From Dickeya lacustris (lineage in GTDB: Bacteria > Pseudomonadota > Gammaproteobacteria > Enterobacterales > Enterobacteriaceae): a stretch of DNA of 64,000 nt. The stretch covers positions 248,001 through 312,000 of the forward strand of contig NZ_CP114280.1 in the NCBI RefSeq assembly GCF_029635795.1, given 5' to 3'. Below the pieces are notes generated by a model. The model saw nothing but the letters and a program-made list of their open reading frames with translations. It made no database searches and was not told the DNA's origin. Shown here piece after piece: positions 40,526 through 49,324 of this stretch; position 1 is the first letter of the stretch, and every line of letters begins with the position of its first letter. A program made the translations under genes and the position numbers.

Positions 40526-41398
40526 ATGGCGAAGTACGATTGGAAAAAACTGCTGGCCGATTATGCCGCTGCATACTCAGCAACGGGAATATCTCCAGTT
40601 GAGTGGTGCGCTCAGAATGAGGTGCCCTATAGCTCGGCGAAGCGTTACATCACGATAAAGGCTGCAACGGATTTCATTGCGCTGAATTCGCAAATTCGCA
40701 GTTCGCAAAAAAGTGATTCGCAGATTCGCAAAGAGAAAGGCGCGAATCGCAAAAGCGAGGACAAGCGCGATGATTCTGGTGATAACGATATGGAGGAATC
40801 AGCAGACGCAGACAACAGTGACACCGGCGATTGTCCGCCTGAAACGGAACCGCAACGGGATGCTAGCGGGCGCTTTGCTGAAGGGAACAAGCTGGGTGGG
40901 AATTATGGTGTTCCGGCTAATGCGTTCCAGCCTGGCAATCAGATCCCGCGCAAACATTCCGCCTACGCCAAATATCTGGACGCCGATGAACTTTTCGACG
41001 CGGCCAAAGAATCCGATCTGCGCGACGAACTGATATTCACCCGCGCCCGCGCGCTGTCAGTCACTAAGACACTGAACAAAATCATGGAGGATTTGCACAA
41101 CGCGACAGATGTTGAAACCCGCATCGAACTGTATGACAAGTTGCTCAAAGCTGAGGCGGGGCTTGATCGCAATATTGCCCGCATTGAATCGATTGAGAAC
41201 AGCCTGAGCCGATTACAACTGGATGCGGTGAATGTGCCACGCCTGAGCGCTGATACGCTGCGCATTAAAGCGGCCACCGCCAAGCTGAAAGCCGAGACCG
41301 AGAAGCTGACAGCAGAAAGCAAGGACGTGACGACACCGCTAACTGATGTGGTGCGTGATATTCACGCGATGCCGGATGATGGAATGTTGGCGCAATGA
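40526..41398 (+). CDS. Terminase small subunit
   Basis: A 290-residue protein immediately before the large terminase with an ATGA overlap. The N-terminus (YDWKKLLADYAAAYSATGIS, PVEWCAQNEVPYSSAKRYIT) is a helix-turn-helix like that of small terminases. A polar acidic linker follows, then a GRFAEGNKLGGNYG segment, a central helical oligomerisation region and a charged C-terminal tail. It should recognise the packaging site and stimulate the motor. The DNA for residues ~54-70 holds five clustered TTCGCA repeats. Confidence 0.8.
   Translation: MAKYDWKKLLADYAAAYSATGISPVEWCAQNEVPYSSAKRYITIKAATDFIALNSQIRSSQKSDSQIRKEKGANRKSEDKRDDSGDNDMEESADADNSDTGDCPPETEPQRDASGRFAEGNKLGGNYGVPANAFQPGNQIPRKHSAYAKYLDADELFDAAKESDLRDELIFTRARALSVTKTLNKIMEDLHNATDVETRIELYDKLLKAEAGLDRNIARIESIENSLSRLQLDAVNVPRLSADTLRIKAATAKLKAETEKLTAESKDVTTPLTDVVRDIHAMPDDGMLAQ
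40687..40730 (+). other. Clustered TTCGCA repeats, candidate pac site
   Basis: Five copies of TTCGCA (40687, 40695, 40702, 40717, 40725), four of them as ATTCGCA, lie within 44 bases, with spacings of 8, 7, 15 and 8, inside the terminase small subunit gene. P22-like phages have their pac site inside the equivalent gene. They encode a low-complexity Ser/Gln/Ile-Arg stretch, so coding drift is an alternative. Confidence 0.4.
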
Positions 41399-43110
41399 CG
41401 ACACCGCAATATGACGCCGGTTTGGTGGATGACGAACTGGACGGCATGACCGAGGCGCAGCAGCGCCTTTTTATTTTGTCCAAATTGAGCAATCCGTGGT
41501 GGCGGCTCAACAATCTGTACAAGATAGAGAACGAAAAGGGCCAACTGGTCACGTTTCGGATGCGCCCGGCGCAGCGTCGTCTGTTCAAGGCCATGCACTA
41601 CCGCAATATTGTGCTCAAGGCCCGCCAGTTGGGTTTCTCCACGGCGATTGATATCTACCTGCTGGATCAGGCGCTGTTTAACACCAATCTCAAGTGCGGG
41701 ATTATTGCGCAGGATAAGAGCGCCGCAGGCGAAATCTTTCGTACTAAGATATCGATACCGTTCGACAATCTGCCAGGCTGGCTACGCTCGACGTTCAAAA
41801 TCACCGAGCGGCGCAGCGGTGCTAATGGCGGTTATATCCTGTTTTCTCACGGCTCCAGCATTCAAGTGGCCACGTCGTTCCGCTCCGGCACCGTCCAGCG
41901 GCTGCACATTTCTGAGCACGGAAAAATCTGCGCCAAGTATCCGGCCAAGGCAAAAGAGGTGCGAACCGGTACGCTGAACGCCGTGCATGATGGTTGTATC
42001 GTGTTTGACGAATCCACAGCGGAAGGCGTGGGCGGCGATTTCCATACCATGAGTATCCGAGCGCTTGAGCTGGCGCAATCCGGTGTCAGTCTGACGATGC
42101 AGGATTACAAGTTTCATTTCTATCCATGGTTCGACGATCCGAAATACGTTGCGCCCGTTCCGGCCGGTGGTCTGCGCCTGAGTAAATATCACCAGGAATA
42201 CTTTGCTGCGGTTGAAGCAGCAACGCGCGTCACGCTAAGTGATGAGCAACGGCAGTGGTATATCCGTAAAGAGGTCGAGCAGGGCGAGGAAATGAAACAG
42301 GAGTTTCCTTCCACGCCACAGGAAGCATTTCTGACCTCTGGCCGTCGCGTGTTTCCAGCAATTAACGTGATGAATGCTGAATCCGGCTGCTGCCCGCCGC
42401 GCATTGTTTACGATATCGATCCGGTAACGGGCAAACGTGAGAAAGTTCAGGCGTTACGTGCAGGTGGTCAAGATGAGCTACAACGCACGTTGCTGAATCA
42501 TTTGCTGGTCTGGGAATTGCCCGATCCCGATGAGGATTATGCTATCGGTGCTGACGTGGCGGAAGGTCTGGAAAACGGCGACCGATCGTCGTTTGATGTC
42601 GTGAAGAAATCCGACGGGGAGCAGGTAGCACACTGGTTCGGCCATCTGGATGCTGAATTGTTTGCGCAACTGCTGGCACACATCGGCAAGTGGTACAACA
42701 CCGCCTACGTCGGGCCAGAGCGCAACAACCACGGCCATGCCGTATTGCAGAAGCTCCGCGATATCTACCCGCCCCGAGCTATTTACGCCGAGCAGCACCT
42801 TGATCGCGATAACGACGATGAGACGCCGAAACTGGGCTGGCTGACGACCAAACAAAGTAAGCCGATTGTCACCGAAGGGCTGAAAACGCTATTGCGTGAA
42901 AAGGCCAGCGGCATTCGCTGGGTTGGCACCATCAACGAATTGAACACCTACGTCTATGACGCCAAGGGCAGCATGGGCGCGCAAACCGGTTGTTTCGATG
43001 ACCAGGTGATGAGCTATGCCATTGCGCAGGAAATGCGTGCCCGTATGCCAGCCCGCCCGAAACTGAAACCTATCGACCGCTCTAAACCCACTCACTGGAT
43101 GTCACATTGA
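41395..43110 (+). CDS. Terminase large subunit
   Basis: A 571-residue packaging motor. N-terminal ATPase: KARQLGFSTAIDIYLLDQAL (residues 75-94) as the Walker A-like loop, a Walker B-like IVFDES near 203-208. C-terminal RNase H-like nuclease: IGADVAEGLENGDRSSFDVV near 383-402 with its metal-binding Asp, and later YVGPERNNHGHAV and CFDDQVMSYAIA. It cuts concatemeric DNA and pumps it into the prohead. Overlaps the portal start (ATGA at 43107-43110). Confidence 0.92.
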   Translation: MTTPQYDAGLVDDELDGMTEAQQRLFILSKLSNPWWRLNNLYKIENEKGQLVTFRMRPAQRRLFKAMHYRNIVLKARQLGFSTAIDIYLLDQALFNTNLKCGIIAQDKSAAGEIFRTKISIPFDNLPGWLRSTFKITERRSGANGGYILFSHGSSIQVATSFRSGTVQRLHISEHGKICAKYPAKAKEVRTGTLNAVHDGCIVFDESTAEGVGGDFHTMSIRALELAQSGVSLTMQDYKFHFYPWFDDPKYVAPVPAGGLRLSKYHQEYFAAVEAATRVTLSDEQRQWYIRKEVEQGEEMKQEFPSTPQEAFLTSGRRVFPAINVMNAESGCCPPRIVYDIDPVTGKREKVQALRAGGQDELQRTLLNHLLVWELPDPDEDYAIGADVAEGLENGDRSSFDVVKKSDGEQVAHWFGHLDAELFAQLLAHIGKWYNTAYVGPERNNHGHAVLQKLRDIYPPRAIYAEQHLDRDNDDETPKLGWLTTKQSKPIVTEGLKTLLREKASGIRWVGTINELNTYVYDAKGSMGAQTGCFDDQVMSYAIAQEMRARMPARPKLKPIDRSKPTHWMSH

Positions 43111-45239
43111 TGAATACAGCCGCTATTGAAGCTGTGGCCGAGTCTCAGCCGCAGGATAACCGCGATCGTTTTACTCAGCGCCAACTGCTGGATATCTCAT
43201 CGGACATTGACGCACAGCCAGACTGGCGCACCACGGCGAATAAAGCCTGTGCGTATTACGACGGCGATCAACTGGCGCCGGAGCTGGTGGCAAAACTGCG
43301 TGAGCGCGGGCAGCCGCTGACCATGCATAACCTGATTGCGCCAACCATCGACGGTGTGTTGGGCATGGAGGCCAAGACGCGTACCGATCTGATGGTGATG
43401 GCTGACGACCCGGACGAAGAAATGGAGCAACTGGCCGATGCGGTCAACGCCGAGTTCGCTGATGTGTGCCGCCTGGCGAATATGAACAAAGCACGCTCTG
43501 ATGCCTATGCCGAGCAGATCAAGGCCGGGTTGGGCTGGGTAGAAGTGCGACGCAATGGCGATCTGTTTGGTTCCCGCTATAAGGTCGGGACGGTGCACCG
43601 CAATGAAGTGTTTTGGGACTGGCACAGTCGGGAAGCGGATTTAAGTGACTGTCGCTGGTTGATGCGCAAGCGCTGGCTGGATGTGGACGAGGTGAAGGCG
43701 ACCTTTCCCGATATGGCCGAGGTGATTGATTACTCGATCAACGCGTGGCGTGGATTTGTGGATACCGATATTGCCGAAGGGCAAGAATCGGCGCTAATTA
43801 GCGCGTATGAGGAATATCAGCAGTGGAGCCGCAAGGATACCGAGTGGGTGTCCTCCAACCGCAAGCGCGTCTTGCTCCAGGTGATTTACTACCGCACGTA
43901 CCAGCAATTACCGGTGCTGGAATTGCCGAATGGTCGAATGGTGCAGTATGACAAAAACAACCTCATGCACGCCGTGGCGGTGGCATCCGGGCGCGTGTCA
44001 GTGGTGATGTCGCGTGTGAGCCGGATCCGTGAAGCGTGGTTTGTCGGGCCGCATTCTATTGGGGATCGGCCATGCGCGGCACCACAGGGCATGTTCCCGC
44101 TGGTGCCGTTTTGGGGGTATCGCAAGGATAAGAGTGGTGCTCCGTATGGGTTGGCCTGCCGCGCTATCCCGGCGCAGGACGAGGTGAATTTTCGCCGCAT
44201 CAAACTGACATGGCTGCTTCAGGCCAAGCGAATTATCAAAGATGCTGATGCGGTCAACATGACGGATAGGCAGTTACTCGATGAGGCCGAACGCCCGGAT
44301 GGCCTGATTACGCTGAACCCCGATCGCAAAAACAAAACGACTGCCGCTGATGCCGTCAATATTCAGCAGGATTTTCAGGTAGCACAGCAGCAGTTTCAGG
44401 TGATGCAGGAGAGTATGCGACTGATTCAGGATGGCATGGGCGTCTATTCGGCGTTTCTGGGGCAGGATTCCAGTGCGTCCTCTGGGGTAGCGATCAGCAA
44501 TCTGGTTGAGCAGGGAGCCACCACGCTGGCGGAAATCAACGATAACTATCAGTTTGCCTGCCAACAGGTTGGGCAATTACTGTTGTCATACTTGCTGGAG
44601 GATTTGACCCGCCGTCGTAATTATACGGTGGTGGTGAACCGCGATGACCCGCGCCGCCGGCGAGCAGTCACCATCAATCAGGAATCAGAAAACGGCAACG
44701 GTATGACTAATGACGTGTCACGCCTGCGCGCGCACATTGCATTGGCTCCGATTCAGCAGACGCCGGCCTACAAATCGCAGCTGGCGGAACGCATGTCGCA
44801 AGTGATCACTGGCTTGCCGCCGCAGGCGCAAGCGACAGTGCTGGATATGTGGGTGGAACTGCTTGATGTGCCACGCAAAGCCGAGTTCATTGAGCGCATC
44901 CGCAGCGCGCTGGGCACGCCGAAAGCGCCGGATGAAATGACCCCGGAAGAACAGCAAGTGGCGGAGCAACAGCAACAGGTGCAAGCCCAGCAGCAGGAGC
45001 TGGCGATGCGGGAAATTGCCGGAAAAGTCGCGAAACTCGAAGCTGAGGCGCAGCGCATTGCCGCCGCTGCACAGCGTGAACAGGCGCTGGTCAACAGCCA
45101 ACGCTTTGATGATGCCAAGACACAGGCGGAAACCGGCCGTATTCTTCAGGAGATGGAGAACACGACGCGGGAGATGGATGCGCTACACGGACAGATGATG
45201 CAGACAATTCAGTCGCAGATCGACGCGATTGCCGTCTAG
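43107..45239 (+). CDS. Portal protein (P22 gp1-like)
   Basis: A 710-residue portal of the size and plan of P22 gp1. It has an N-terminal body with WRTTANKACAYYDGDQLAPE and HNLIAPTIDGVLGMEAKTRT, wing and stem segments (PHSIGDRPCAAPQGMFPLVP; YGLACRAIPAQDEVNFRRIK), and a long Gln-rich helical C-terminus (EEQQVAEQQQQVQAQQQELA) like the P22 barrel. Dodecameric ring at one head vertex, the entry and exit port for DNA. Coupled to the terminase gene. Confidence 0.9.
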   Translation: MMNTAAIEAVAESQPQDNRDRFTQRQLLDISSDIDAQPDWRTTANKACAYYDGDQLAPELVAKLRERGQPLTMHNLIAPTIDGVLGMEAKTRTDLMVMADDPDEEMEQLADAVNAEFADVCRLANMNKARSDAYAEQIKAGLGWVEVRRNGDLFGSRYKVGTVHRNEVFWDWHSREADLSDCRWLMRKRWLDVDEVKATFPDMAEVIDYSINAWRGFVDTDIAEGQESALISAYEEYQQWSRKDTEWVSSNRKRVLLQVIYYRTYQQLPVLELPNGRMVQYDKNNLMHAVAVASGRVSVVMSRVSRIREAWFVGPHSIGDRPCAAPQGMFPLVPFWGYRKDKSGAPYGLACRAIPAQDEVNFRRIKLTWLLQAKRIIKDADAVNMTDRQLLDEAERPDGLITLNPDRKNKTTAADAVNIQQDFQVAQQQFQVMQESMRLIQDGMGVYSAFLGQDSSASSGVAISNLVEQGATTLAEINDNYQFACQQVGQLLLSYLLEDLTRRRNYTVVVNRDDPRRRRAVTINQESENGNGMTNDVSRLRAHIALAPIQQTPAYKSQLAERMSQVITGLPPQAQATVLDMWVELLDVPRKAEFIERIRSALGTPKAPDEMTPEEQQVAEQQQQVQAQQQELAMREIAGKVAKLEAEAQRIAAAAQREQALVNSQRFDDAKTQAETGRILQEMENTTREMDALHGQMMQTIQSQIDAIAV

Positions 45240-45257
45240 ATATTGCACTGAGAGGAG

Positions 45258-45320
45258 ATACGCGCTAAATTCGCGAAAGATGCCGGAGCATGCCTTAAAA
45301 AGCTGCTCCGGTTTTTTTAT
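45258..45320 (+). terminator. Terminator in boundary cassette, copy 2
   Basis: ACGCGCTAAATTCGCGAAAG leads into CCGGAGCA...TGCTCCGG and TTTTTTTAT, nearly identical to the cassette at 37661. It follows the portal gene by about 20 bases. Confidence 0.8.
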
Positions 45321-45333
45321 GCCACAAAATCAG

Positions 45334-45358
45334 CGCCCGCCATTCGGTGGGCGTTTTT
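45334..45358 (+). terminator. Second terminator after the portal gene
   Basis: CGCCCGCC-attc-GGTGGGCG followed by TTTTTG: an 8-bp stem with one G-U pair and a short U run. The following ~110 bases to the scaffold gene hold no ORF that I can support. Confidence 0.65.
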
Positions 45359-45465
45359 GTTTGTGCGGGTAAGCGCCTTGGTGACAGGGCGCTGATTCGC
45401 ACAGGCAGCGATACGCCTCAATCCCTCGGATCTATCCGACAAATAGACATGCAGGAGTCATAAAC

Positions 45466-46548
45466 GTGGAACTCGATTTAACAGGTAATGAAACCCCGGA
45501 AGAACTGGAAGCACTGCTGGAAAAAATTGGCGAGGTGACTGTTGATGATAAAACCGCACCGGGAAACACGTCAGCAGCAGTCACTGATACTACAGTCACT
45601 GGTACTACAGGGGCGCAAACGGCGACAGTTCAGGCAGCGGCCAGTCAGCAAAATACGGGCGATAACGGTAGTAACACGCCGACGCCGGGCGTGGCTGTAG
45701 GGCAACAAAGTGCTGCTTCAGGTCAGGCGACTGACACAGAGCAAGCGACGGCGGCCAAAATCCTGCTCAGTAAGGACGGCAAACACGCTATTCCTTATGA
45801 CGTGCTGGAAGCGGAACGCGCTGAAAAGCGTCGTCTGGCGGAAAGCAATCAGCGCACCGCAACTGAACTGGCAGAGGCCCAGCGCCAGCTTGAGGTGTTT
45901 AAGCGCCAGATTAATGCCGCTGGGTTGCAGCCTGCGCAATTACCTGAGAAATCGCAGATTACTCAGGAGCAGCTTGATGTTTTACGCGAGAGTTTTCCCG
46001 ATGTTGCTAACGTCATCGATGTACTGGCGCAGAAAGTGGAACACTTGCAAGCCGTGCAACCAGTACCTGCTGTCACGCAATCTAATGAGAGTAATCCTGT
46101 GTCAATGGCGCTGGACGCTACACCGGATTTGAAAGCCTGGCAGAGTGATGACCCGGATCGTTTCACGCTGGCAATCCACATCGATGAAACGCTGAAGCAC
46201 GACCCTGCATGGAAAGACAAGTCATTAACTGAGCGATTCGGTGAAGTCGTGAAGCGCACTCGTGCTGCCTACGGTGAAAGTGTTGAGAGTGCACCTCAAC
46301 AGTCTGCGTCCGCAGGGCAGCCAGCACAATCGACTACCGCCGAGCTTCAGCAGAAAGCCGCAGATGTGCTGGCAAAGGCGACCGCCGCCGCACAGCTCCC
46401 GGCCTCACCGTCAGATGTCGGCCAGACTGCAACGCAATCTCCCTCGCTACTGGAGCAAGCCGCTAACGCCAGCCCGGAACAACTGCACGCCATGTTTTCC
46501 GGCATGACCGATGCGCAGATTGAAGCGTTACTGGAACAAGCCATCTGA
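45466..46548 (+). CDS. Scaffold-like head assembly protein
   Basis: A 360-residue acidic, Ala/Gln/Thr-rich protein between portal and major capsid genes, the usual place of the scaffold in podoviruses. It contains a low-complexity N-terminal part, KILLSKDGKHAIPYDVLEAE and a helical middle (KRRLAESNQRTATELAEAQR), and a C-terminal helix-rich end (MFSGMTDAQIEALLEQAI). Composition and position support a scaffold that guides prohead assembly and leaves before packaging. Confidence 0.7.
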   Translation: MELDLTGNETPEELEALLEKIGEVTVDDKTAPGNTSAAVTDTTVTGTTGAQTATVQAAASQQNTGDNGSNTPTPGVAVGQQSAASGQATDTEQATAAKILLSKDGKHAIPYDVLEAERAEKRRLAESNQRTATELAEAQRQLEVFKRQINAAGLQPAQLPEKSQITQEQLDVLRESFPDVANVIDVLAQKVEHLQAVQPVPAVTQSNESNPVSMALDATPDLKAWQSDDPDRFTLAIHIDETLKHDPAWKDKSLTERFGEVVKRTRAAYGESVESAPQQSASAGQPAQSTTAELQQKAADVLAKATAAAQLPASPSDVGQTATQSPSLLEQAANASPEQLHAMFSGMTDAQIEALLEQAI

Positions 46549-46568
46549 CGAACACCGTAATCCTGTAA

Positions 46569-46590
46569 CCCGCCATCGTGCGGGTTTTTC
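46569..46590 (+). terminator. Short intrinsic terminator
   Basis: CCCGC-catcgt-GCGGG followed by TTTTTC between the scaffold and capsid genes. With a 5-bp stem it may only attenuate, letting the capsid gene be tuned. Confidence 0.6.
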
Positions 46591-46607
46591 ATTTTTAGGG
46601 AATCAAC

Positions 46608-47144
46608 ATGACAACAATCACTTCTTCTCAGGCGAATAAGCTGATGCAGGTCGCGCTGTTTACCGCAGCCAACCGCAATCGCTCGTTCGTTAATATCATG
46701 ACCGAACAACAGGAGGCACCCAAGGCGGTAACGCCGGATCAAAAAGGCGTGAAGCAAACCAGTTACACGGCTCCGGTGGTGCGCATTACCGATTTGCAAA
46801 AGCAGAAAGGCGATGAGGTGGACATGCAAATCGTCCACAAGCTGTCAAAGCTCCCGACCATGGGCGATGAGAAGCTGGCTGGCCGTGGTGAAAACCTCGC
46901 ATTTGCTGACTTCTCACTCAAAATCAATCAGGGCCGCCACCTGGTAGATGCCGGCGGCAAGATGAGCGAGCAGCGTTTCAAGCACAACCTGAACAAGACC
47001 GCGCGTGTTTTGCTCGGGACTTACTTCAACGATCTGCAAGACCAGTGCGCTACGGTTCATCTGGCTGGCGCACGCGGTGATTTCATTGCCGATGACACCA
47101 TTTTAAGCCGCTGGCCGGTCACAGTGAATTCGGCAAAATCATGA
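46608..47144 (+). CDS. Major capsid protein, N-terminal part (N4-gp56 type, frameshifted)
   Basis: 178 residues that begin a major capsid protein of the N4 gp56-like family: LFTAANRNRSFVNIMTEQQ, KGVKQTSYTAPVVRITDLQK, GDEVDMQIVHKLSKLPTMGD. After DFIADDTIL the frame runs into nonsense (SRWPVTVNSAKS) and stops at 47142-47144. The expected continuation LAGHSEFGKIMINDVLPPTY is found in the -1 frame from about 47109. One base appears to be missing near ATTTTAAGCCG (47099-47110), for example one A. The rest of the protein is the next entry. Unless corrected, no full capsid protein is made. Confidence 0.8.
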   Translation: MTTITSSQANKLMQVALFTAANRNRSFVNIMTEQQEAPKAVTPDQKGVKQTSYTAPVVRITDLQKQKGDEVDMQIVHKLSKLPTMGDEKLAGRGENLAFADFSLKINQGRHLVDAGGKMSEQRFKHNLNKTARVLLGTYFNDLQDQCATVHLAGARGDFIADDTILSRWPVTVNSAKS

Positions 47145-47833
47145 TCAACGATGTGCTGCCGCCAACCTATGACCGCCACTTCTTCGCCGGTGATGCCACC
47201 AGTTTTGAAGGGCTGGACGCTGCCGACCTGTTTACGTTAGGTGTGGTTGATAACCTGTCACTGTTTATCGATGAGATGGCGCACCCGATTCAGCCGATCA
47301 AAATGTCGAAAGACGAGATGGCGAATGAAGACCCGTATTATGTGCTGAACGTGACGCCGCGCCAGTGGAATGACTGGTACACCTCAACATCTGGTAAGGA
47401 CTGGCAGGCCATGCTGTCGCGTGCAGTCCAGCGCTCCAAGGGCTTCGATCACCCGCTTTTCAAGGGGGAGTGTGCTATGTGGCGCAACATTCTGGTACGC
47501 AAATACACCGGGATGCCTGTGCGTTTCAATACCGGTTCGCAGGTTGCGGTATCCAACAATGACCTGGCGGCAACGGTTGCGCTGAAAGAAGCGAAAACCA
47601 CCATCGACCGTGCGCTGCTGCTGGGCGGTCAGGCGCTGGCGAACGCCTACGGTTCGGGTGAGGACGGCGGCCACTTCGGTTACAACGAAGAGAAGGTGGA
47701 TCACGGCAACGGCACCGAGGTCTCTATCCGCTGGGTTAACGGGCTGAAAAAAATCCGCTTCAAGCAGAAAGACGGTCGCATCAACGACCACGGCATTATC
47801 GTGGTTGACTCTGCGATTACCACGCCTCGCTAA
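47141..47833 (+). CDS. Major capsid protein, C-terminal part
   Basis: 230 residues that continue the capsid protein after the frameshift: LPPTYDRHFFAGDATSFEGL, FTLGVVDNLSLFIDEMAHPI, NVTPRQWNDWYTSTSGKDWQ, and a C-terminal ending KDGRINDHGIIVVDSAITTP. ATG 47141 overlaps the stop of the N-terminal part (ATGA), so re-initiation could make this half, but a working shell would need both halves joined. It is followed by a ribosome-binding site and the next head gene. Confidence 0.8.
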   Translation: MINDVLPPTYDRHFFAGDATSFEGLDAADLFTLGVVDNLSLFIDEMAHPIQPIKMSKDEMANEDPYYVLNVTPRQWNDWYTSTSGKDWQAMLSRAVQRSKGFDHPLFKGECAMWRNILVRKYTGMPVRFNTGSQVAVSNNDLAATVALKEAKTTIDRALLLGGQALANAYGSGEDGGHFGYNEEKVDHGNGTEVSIRWVNGLKKIRFKQKDGRINDHGIIVVDSAITTPR

Positions 47834-47857
47834 CTACTCATTTTTTGGAGAGATGAT

Positions 47858-48241
47858 ATGGCAATAATTAAGTCGCCCTCGTTGCGTGATGCTATTTATC
47901 AGGGGGCCGGTGGGAATTTCTCTATCGCAGAGAGCCAGGTGGTTCTGAAAGCCGCCGCTATCAATGATATTGTCGAGCTGCTTGAAATGCCGATCGGTAT
48001 GCGCATTTACGGCGTTGATGTTATCAGTGACGCACTGGGTGCAAACGTAACGGTAGAAATCAAAAGCGGTGACAAGGTGTTGGTTGGCGCGGCGGCACAT
48101 TCGGCGGCGGTTGCGAAATCGGTGCCTGTCGCCCCCTACAGCACGGCAACCGACGGTGAGAAGATCACCGCAACTATCGCTGGTGCTGCCGCTACCGGCA
48201 ATTTGACTGTCCTCGTCAAGTACACCGTCGTTGGCTACTAA
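47858..48241 (+). CDS. Probable head decoration or stabilising protein
   Basis: A 127-residue Ala/Val-rich, mostly beta protein right after the capsid gene (MAIIKSPSLRDAIYQGAGGN, then IGMRIYGVDVISDALGANVT, GNLTVLVKYTVVGY). In podovirus gene order this is the place of a capsid decoration protein. No sequence family recognised; the function rests on position and composition. Confidence 0.55.
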   Translation: MAIIKSPSLRDAIYQGAGGNFSIAESQVVLKAAAINDIVELLEMPIGMRIYGVDVISDALGANVTVEIKSGDKVLVGAAAHSAAVAKSVPVAPYSTATDGEKITATIAGAAATGNLTVLVKYTVVGY

Positions 48242-48261
48242 TCCCTGTTACCCCATAACCA

Positions 48262-48290
48262 AACCCGCTGCAATGGCGGGTTTTCTGTTT
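48262..48290 (+). terminator. Intrinsic terminator after the decoration gene
   Basis: AACCCGC-tgcaatg-GCGGGTT followed by TTCTGTTTT. Fits a point that keeps capsid and decoration transcripts more abundant than the downstream ones. Confidence 0.65.
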
Positions 48291-48305
48291 TAAGGAGTTG
48301 ATTTT

Positions 48306-48743
48306 ATGGCGGATACCATTTCGCTTGTGTACATCGGCAGTAAAGAAAAGAAGTGCGATACCATAACCAATAGTCGGCTAATTTTTCCGCGCCTTGTCCC
48401 GGTTGATGTTGATAGCGCGATTGCCCACCAGTTGCTCGCGTTTCCTACAGTGTGGGTACGGGAGTCAGATGCTGGCGCAGCGCTTAAACAACATGAAGAG
48501 GAAGAGGCGCTAAAGACAGCGCGGATGGCCGAAGAGCTGGCGCGGTTGCAAGCTGAGGCCGAGGCCAACAGTTGGGTAGTGGCGGTCGGGAATGATGATG
48601 TTGACCTGGCGAAACTGACCACTGTTCAATTGAAAACATTGGTTGAAGCGGAAGATCTCGATTTGAAACAGGGCGCGCAGGAAAAAGCTGATGAATTCCG
48701 CGTTCGCGTTCGTGATGCCATCAAAGCAAGGGCCGCAGAGTAA
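48306..48743 (+). CDS. Hypothetical virion-region protein
   Basis: A 145-residue protein with an N-terminal beta part (SLVYIGSKEKKCDTITNSRL, RLVPVDVDSAIAHQLLAFPT) and a charged helical C-terminus (ARMAEELARLQAEAEANSW, QEKADEFRVRVRDAIKARAA). Such proteins sit before head-tail adaptors in several phages. The stop overlaps the next start. Confidence 0.6.
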   Translation: MADTISLVYIGSKEKKCDTITNSRLIFPRLVPVDVDSAIAHQLLAFPTVWVRESDAGAALKQHEEEEALKTARMAEELARLQAEAEANSWVVAVGNDDVDLAKLTTVQLKTLVEAEDLDLKQGAQEKADEFRVRVRDAIKARAAE

Positions 48744-49324
48744 TGGCCGCGCTTGACGCTTTTCTCCCGGCGGTTCGCAAGCACATTACCGGCCCACTGG
48801 ATATCATGATGCGGCAATCAATCCGCGAGGCGGCGATCGCCTTTTGCCGGGAATCACTGATCTGCCGTGACACTGTGCTGCTGACGAATGTGCAGCCTGG
48901 CATTGCGTATCCGCTAACCGAGAGCCCGCTGGTGAAATGCGTCAAGCGTTTGCTCATAACCAATCTAAGCAACCCTGACACACCCAGTGAATTGGATGCT
49001 GGCACCGATTTTACGGTGATTTCTGCCAATCATCTGGTATTCAACCACGCATATAGCCGTGTTTCCGCTCTGTTTGCGGTAGAGCCCCGACGTGATGCTG
49101 ATGCAGTGCCTGACGCGCTGGCTGATGATTATACTGACGTGGTGGCGGCGGGTGCGCTGGAGGACTTGTATATTATGCCTGGGCAACCATGGAGCGATCC
49201 GCAGCGTGCCGCCTATTTCCGCGCTATTTTTACCGACGGATATCGCCGTGCTTACCGCGATGCTCTGGATAATTCCCCTGTTACCGGTTTTCAAAACCCG
49301 GTACGCCGACACGAATTCTACTGA
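48743..49324 (+). CDS. Putative head-tail connector protein
   Basis: A 193-residue protein with MRQSIREAAIAFCRESLICR at the N-terminus and a PSELDAGTDFTVISANHLVF beta stretch, then a helical end (FTDGYRRAYRDAL). Fold and position between head and tail genes suit a connector ring protein. Function is inferred from context. Its stop overlaps the next start by one base. Confidence 0.55.
   Translation: MAALDAFLPAVRKHITGPLDIMMRQSIREAAIAFCRESLICRDTVLLTNVQPGIAYPLTESPLVKCVKRLLITNLSNPDTPSELDAGTDFTVISANHLVFNHAYSRVSALFAVEPRRDADAVPDALADDYTDVVAAGALEDLYIMPGQPWSDPQRAAYFRAIFTDGYRRAYRDALDNSPVTGFQNPVRRHEFY

Noticed and set aside
47099..47144. Programmed -1 frameshifting in the capsid gene
   Set aside because: No XXXYYYZ heptamer in the zero frame and no downstream structure was found; a lost base is simpler.
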